The notes under the pieces: model-generated
Databases searched by the model: none
What the model saw: only the letters and a program-made list of their open reading frames with translations
Told to the model about the DNA's origin: nothing
Made by a program: the position numbers and the translations under genes
Shown: positions 60,179-64,000 of the stretch, one piece after another
How the letters are laid out: each line of letters starts with the position of its first letter
How positions within the stretch are numbered: position 1 is the stretch's first letter
Source of the DNA: Campylobacteraceae bacterium
GTDB taxonomy: Bacteria; Campylobacterota; Campylobacteria; Campylobacterales; Campylobacteraceae
NCBI GenBank assembly: GCA_031284315.1
Contig: JAITAB010000026.1
Span: forward strand, 94,597 to 158,596
DNA length: 64,000 nucleotides
Reading direction: 5' to 3'

Positions 60179-62437
60179 ATGGGCAAAGTTAAAAAATTTG
60201 GTTATAAAACAAAATTGGGTATAATCGCGCAGTTTAAAACGCAACACAAAGGATATGGTATTTTAAAAGAGGTATTTTTAATCATCTGCATTGCTTTTTT
60301 GGTTTTTTTAGGCATCGCTACAATTGACCCGAATGCTTTATTGGTCGGCTCTTACGGAACGGTAGTGGGAGTTTGGAACAGGGAAATATTCGGATTTTTT
60401 GCGTATATTTATCCATTTTTATGCATTGCGCCGATATATGTTTTTTATAAACACCCTGAGATAAATATGCGTAAAGTAGAGGTTTTTTTGGCTATTGTAT
60501 TGCTGTTTTTCACAGTTTTAATGTTTCAAGCGTCCATTTTATCCACAGAGTATTTTAGAGGACATTTGGGATATTCTATCATCGGCACTCTTGGCATGTT
60601 TATAGGAACATTCGGCGTTTGGGTATTTATCGTGGCTGTCGCGGCGCTTTCTTTCAGCGTAATATTCGGATTTGAGCTTGAAGATGCAGTTGCGTTCGCA
60701 AGAAATATTTTCGGCAGAGTAACAAACAGATGCTTTCAAAAATTCAAAGAAAAGCAGGAGATAAAGGATAATTGGTTTTTTGAAGATAAAAGCCTTGATG
60801 CGCTTGAAGACCCTGCTATTTTCAGAGATTACCCGAAAAAAACGGGAGCGAAAAAAGAGATTATAATAAAAGAAACACAAGTGCGCGAGGACGAAGAGGA
60901 GGCTGACGCACCGTTCAGGATAATGGAAGTAGACGCGGAGCATGGCGGCGTTGAGATACTGAACGAAGTGCCTGAAAATAAAAGGATTTTGTCGCAGATA
61001 GAACTTGGCAATACCCCAAAACCAAAAGATTATCGTTTGCCGCAGACAAATTTTTTAGCCGACCCGCCGAAGCGTACGATACATGTGAATGAAAGCGAGA
61101 TAGATAGAAAAATATCAGACCTTTTGGAGAAGCTGAGGCGTTTTAGAATTGACGGAGACGTAGTAAGAACATACGCGGGACCTGTTGTTACGACATTTGA
61201 ATTTAAGCCCGCGCCGCATATAAAAGTCTCAAAGATACTTACTTTGCAGGACGATTTGGCGATGGCGCTCATGGCGCAGACTATTCGTCTGCAAGCGCCG
61301 ATTCCGGGCAAAGATGTCATAGGCATAGAGATACCGAACAAAAATATAGAGACGATATATCTAAAAGAGGTTTTGGAGAGCGATATATTTAAAAAATCAT
61401 CTTCGCTTCTTACTGTCGCACTTGGGAAAGATATAGTCGGCAATCCTTTTGTTACAGACCTCAAAAAACTGCCGCATCTTTTGATAGCAGGCACAACGGG
61501 AAGCGGTAAGAGCGTGGGTATAAACGCTATGCTTATGTCGCTTTTATATAAAAATTCGCCCGATACTTTGCGCCTCATGATGATAGACCCGAAAATGCTT
61601 GAGTTTTCCATATATAACGATATACCGCATCTTTTGACGCCTGTTATTACAAATTCAAAACAGGCGATTATCGCGCTTTCAAACATGGTGGCTGAAATGG
61701 AGAAGCGATACAAGATAATGAGCCATTCAAAGACCAAAAACATAGAAGGCTACAATGAAAAAATAAAACTTGAAGGCGGCGAGACAATGCCTTATATAGT
61801 GGTCATCATTGACGAATTAGCCGACCTCATGATGACAAGCGGCAAAGATGTGGAAGTTTACATAGCCAGACTTGCTCAAATGTCAAGAGCGGCGGGCATT
61901 CATTTGATAGTCGCCACTCAAAGACCGTCCGTTGATGTGGTAACGGGCATCATCAAGGCAAACCTTCCTTCGCGCATAAGCTATAAAGTAGGGCAGAGGA
62001 TAGACAGTAAGGTTATACTTGACACGCAAGGCGCCGAGTCGCTTTTGGGGCGCGGAGATATGCTTTTTACGCCTCCGGGCATGAGCGGAGTTATAAGGCT
62101 TCATGCGCCATATACGAGCGAACATGAGATAGAGCGCGTAGTGGAATATCTAAAAGCCCAGCGGCCGACAAATTATGACGAGAGTTTTTTGAAAGACAAC
62201 AGCGAAACTATCAGCAGTTCTTACAGCGGCGGCGAGTATGCCGACAGCGATGAGATTGACGAACTTTTTGAAGAGGCGAAACGAATAGTTTTGACGGAGC
62301 AAAAAACATCTATCAGTTATATCCAAAGAAGGCTGCAAATAGGCTACAACCGTGCCGCGAGGATAATAGAACAGCTTGAAAACATGGGCATTTTAACGCC
62401 TCCGAACAATAAAGGGCAAAGGGATATTATAGTCTAA
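60179..62437 (+). CDS. ftsK: DNA translocase FtsK
   Basis: Four N-terminal TM segments, LIAGTTGSGKSVGINAMLMSLL, IDELADLMM, C-terminal gamma wHTH (SYIQRRLQIGYNRAARIIEQLE). Confidence 0.97.
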   Translation: MGKVKKFGYKTKLGIIAQFKTQHKGYGILKEVFLIICIAFLVFLGIATIDPNALLVGSYGTVVGVWNREIFGFFAYIYPFLCIAPIYVFYKHPEINMRKVEVFLAIVLLFFTVLMFQASILSTEYFRGHLGYSIIGTLGMFIGTFGVWVFIVAVAALSFSVIFGFELEDAVAFARNIFGRVTNRCFQKFKEKQEIKDNWFFEDKSLDALEDPAIFRDYPKKTGAKKEIIIKETQVREDEEEADAPFRIMEVDAEHGGVEILNEVPENKRILSQIELGNTPKPKDYRLPQTNFLADPPKRTIHVNESEIDRKISDLLEKLRRFRIDGDVVRTYAGPVVTTFEFKPAPHIKVSKILTLQDDLAMALMAQTIRLQAPIPGKDVIGIEIPNKNIETIYLKEVLESDIFKKSSSLLTVALGKDIVGNPFVTDLKKLPHLLIAGTTGSGKSVGINAMLMSLLYKNSPDTLRLMMIDPKMLEFSIYNDIPHLLTPVITNSKQAIIALSNMVAEMEKRYKIMSHSKTKNIEGYNEKIKLEGGETMPYIVVIIDELADLMMTSGKDVEVYIARLAQMSRAAGIHLIVATQRPSVDVVTGIIKANLPSRISYKVGQRIDSKVILDTQGAESLLGRGDMLFTPPGMSGVIRLHAPYTSEHEIERVVEYLKAQRPTNYDESFLKDNSETISSSYSGGEYADSDEIDELFEEAKRIVLTEQKTSISYIQRRLQIGYNRAARIIEQLENMGILTPPNNKGQRDIIV

Positions 62438-62590
62438 ACCGCCTGCATGCATGCAGGATTGTGGCTTCAAGCAAATACGGCGTGCGGTGTGTAAAAGATA
62501 CATACGCCAATTTTGCAGCGGAGTTAAAATCCTACATGCAAAACGGATTTCAGTAATTTGGAATGAAGTTTACTTACATGATGCGTTTTT

Positions 62591-62952
62591 TGAATTGAGA
62601 CGGCGTTGTTATTGAAATTTTAATCTCTGTATCGTCATACTTCCCCTGTCAGCAATCATGAACCGACACAAAAGTTGTATGGAAATGCCTTAGTACTTAA
62701 TAAGTTATATTATTTAAATATACATGAACCGACACAAAAGTTGTATTGAAATATTTTATGGCTTATCAGTTTGGGGTTAATGGTATTCTCATGAACCGAT
62801 ACAACCGTTGTTATTGAAATTCATCGTCGTAATTTTTAAAGAAAAATGACGGCTTTGCAGAACCGATACAACCGTTGTTAAAATTATGCATAAATGCCGT
62901 TTGCACCACAGACTGTTTTGTCTAAACCGACACAAAAGTTGTGTGTAATTTT
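62591..62952 (+). CRISPR. Degenerate orphan CRISPR-like array, six repeat units, no adjacent cas genes in window
   Basis: Units at 62591-62618, 62659-62687, 62725-62753, 62791-62820, about 62858-62887 and about 62922-62950; core AACCGAYACAAnnGTTGT with 3' ATTGAAAT; period about 64-69 bp; three exact 37-bp spacers, all dissimilar. Confidence 0.6.
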
Positions 62953-62963
62953 CTTATTTTGCA

Positions 62964-63005
62964 CTCGAACGATAAAATTTCGTAAGAAAACACAACCTGA
63001 GAAAT
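62964..63005 (+). repeat. Diverged copy of the 70-bp palindromic element
   Basis: cgaacgataaaatttcgtaagaaaacacaacctgagaaatgc aligns with cgaacgacaagttttcgtagaaaacgcatatcgtgaggaaaggc at 63132 on. Confidence 0.45.
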
Positions 63006-63115
63006 GCAAAACCCTTCCGCATTTCCGCCATTTGTCTTTTCACATTCTTCTTTGTTATTCCCGCGCATTACTATGTCGCAATAAGTTGTATAGCCTTTAA
63101 GTTTCATATTCCTCT

Positions 63116-63186
63116 CCGTCATTCCCGCGACCGAACGACAAGTTTTCGTAGAAAACGCATATCGTGAGGAAAGGCGGAAATCCAAA
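63116..63186 (+). repeat. About 70-bp palindromic element, long form
   Basis: ccgtcattcccgcgaccgaacgacaagttttcgtagaaaacgcatatcgtgaggaaaggcggaaatccaaa; shares both ends and core with 63824-63880. Confidence 0.6.
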
Positions 63187-63286
63187 CTAAAAATGATTTT
63201 AAACCATGAAAGAAAGTAAAAAATACTAATAAGGTATTTATTCAGACGCTGCTTTTATTTTTTATCATTTTTTTAATTCCTTTTGG

Positions 63287-63306
63287 ATTCCCGCCTGCGC
63301 GGGAAT
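63287..63306. repeat. ATTCCC-N8-GGGAAT palindrome
   Basis: ATTCCCGCCTGCGCGGGAAT. Confidence 0.75.
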
Positions 63307-63435
63307 GACGGAATAAAAACTTGTCATTCGGTCTATGGAATGACGGAGGAGGGCGCACATGTGTTTTGCTTATCATTCAGTCGCGGGAATTATCCCTCAT
63401 ATGCCATTTCTACGCATAGATAATATAAAATTTGG

Positions 63436-63455
63436 ATTCCCGCTTTCGCGGGTAT
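63436..63455. repeat. ATTCCC-N8-GGGtAT palindrome variant
   Basis: ATTCCCGCTTTCGCGGGTAT. Confidence 0.65.
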
Positions 63456-63598
63456 GACATAAATGGTTGCCATTGTGCTGCAAGCTGGCAAAATTACTCA
63501 AATTCTCTCCGTCATTTCCACGCCTCATGCGAAGTGAGGAAATTCATTCCTCCGTCATTCCCGCGCTCCATTATGTCATTCCATCGTCCCCTTCCGTC

Positions 63599-63618
63599 AT
63601 TCCCGCGCAGGCGGGAAT
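63599..63618. repeat. ATTCCC-N8-GGGAAT palindrome (inverted orientation)
   Basis: ATTCCCGCGCAGGCGGGAAT, exact reverse complement of the copies at 63287 and 63727. Confidence 0.75.
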
Positions 63619-63726
63619 CCAAAAAGAATACTTACAAACAAACAAAGACAATATGAAAAGAATTGACATTTTACAACTCTCCTTTCTTTTCTTTCATGCT
63701 TTTATACTTTAAGGTTATTAGTTTGG

Positions 63727-63746
63727 ATTCCCGCCTGCGCGGGAAT
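63727..63746. repeat. ATTCCC-N8-GGGAAT palindrome
   Basis: ATTCCCGCCTGCGCGGGAAT followed by a partial copy (gacgcgggaatgacgg). Confidence 0.75.
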
Positions 63747-63823
63747 GACGAAAAGTGACGCGGGAATGACGGAAAGGGGCGCATATACTTTATTTGTCGT
63801 TCGACGCGGGAATTACCTCTCTA

Positions 63824-63880
63824 TGTCATTCCCGCGCCGAACGACAAGCGGAGCGCATATCGTGAGGGAATGCGGGAATC
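63824..63880 (+). repeat. About 57-bp palindromic element, long form
   Basis: tgtcattcccgcgccgaacgacaagcggagcgcatatcgtgagggaatgcgggaatc. Confidence 0.6.
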
Positions 63881-64000
63881 TATTCTTCTGAATTGTTTCT
63901 CCATTTCATTTCTTGCAATGACAAAAAAGCGTCATTCCCATGCAAAGTCTTTACTCTTCAACTATTACCGAAAACAAACATTGTTTATATTTTCTTTATT

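Noticed and set aside
61030-61743. 237-aa minus-strand ORF opposite ftsK
   Set aside because: Antisense to the FtsK motor domain; mirror ORF.
63432-63712. Short ORFs in the terminal repeat cluster
   Set aside because: They translate the palindromic repeats (SFPRRRESK, VIPAQAGIQK), a common spurious annotation artefact.

Overview
This window looks chromosomal and Campylobacterota-like, judging by gene content and order (cprS/cprR-htrA-cbpA-hspR block, DUF2018-like gene, hydABCDE-hypF-nikR). It begins inside a LolC/E-type permease. Main content in order: a two-component system, htrA, cbpA and hspR; an accessory stretch at about 6.1-21.3 kb (pentapeptide-repeat membrane protein, Sel1/Hcp-like protein, pirin/MarR pair, YiiX-like amidase, TPR protein, MATE-like protein, ABC-F ATPase, RecQ) with several decayed genes; a sulfur cluster (cysK, Rrf2 regulator, metY-like); a housekeeping block (polyprenyl synthase, hemA, proS, hemC, UbiD-like); a group 1 NiFe uptake hydrogenase operon with hypF and nikR; purT, pbpC and a 1990-aa alpha-2-macroglobulin; a GLUG-type lipoprotein; hypBCDEA on the minus strand; an IphP-type phosphatase lipoprotein; tRNA-Leu(CAA); HU; and ftsK. 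After ftsK lies a non-coding tract I read as a degenerate orphan CRISPR array (29-30 bp repeats ending in ATTGAAAT-like handles, about 37-bp spacers, no cas genes in the window), followed by a dense cluster of ATTCCC-N8-GGGAAT palindromic repeats. Other leads are a cluster of nested inverted repeats at 9.9-10.2 kb, perfect 16-bp operator-like palindromes upstream of marR and hypB, RCC1-like gene relics, and an AT-rich two-gene fragment truncated next to the same palindromic repeat family. All calls were made by eye without database searches.
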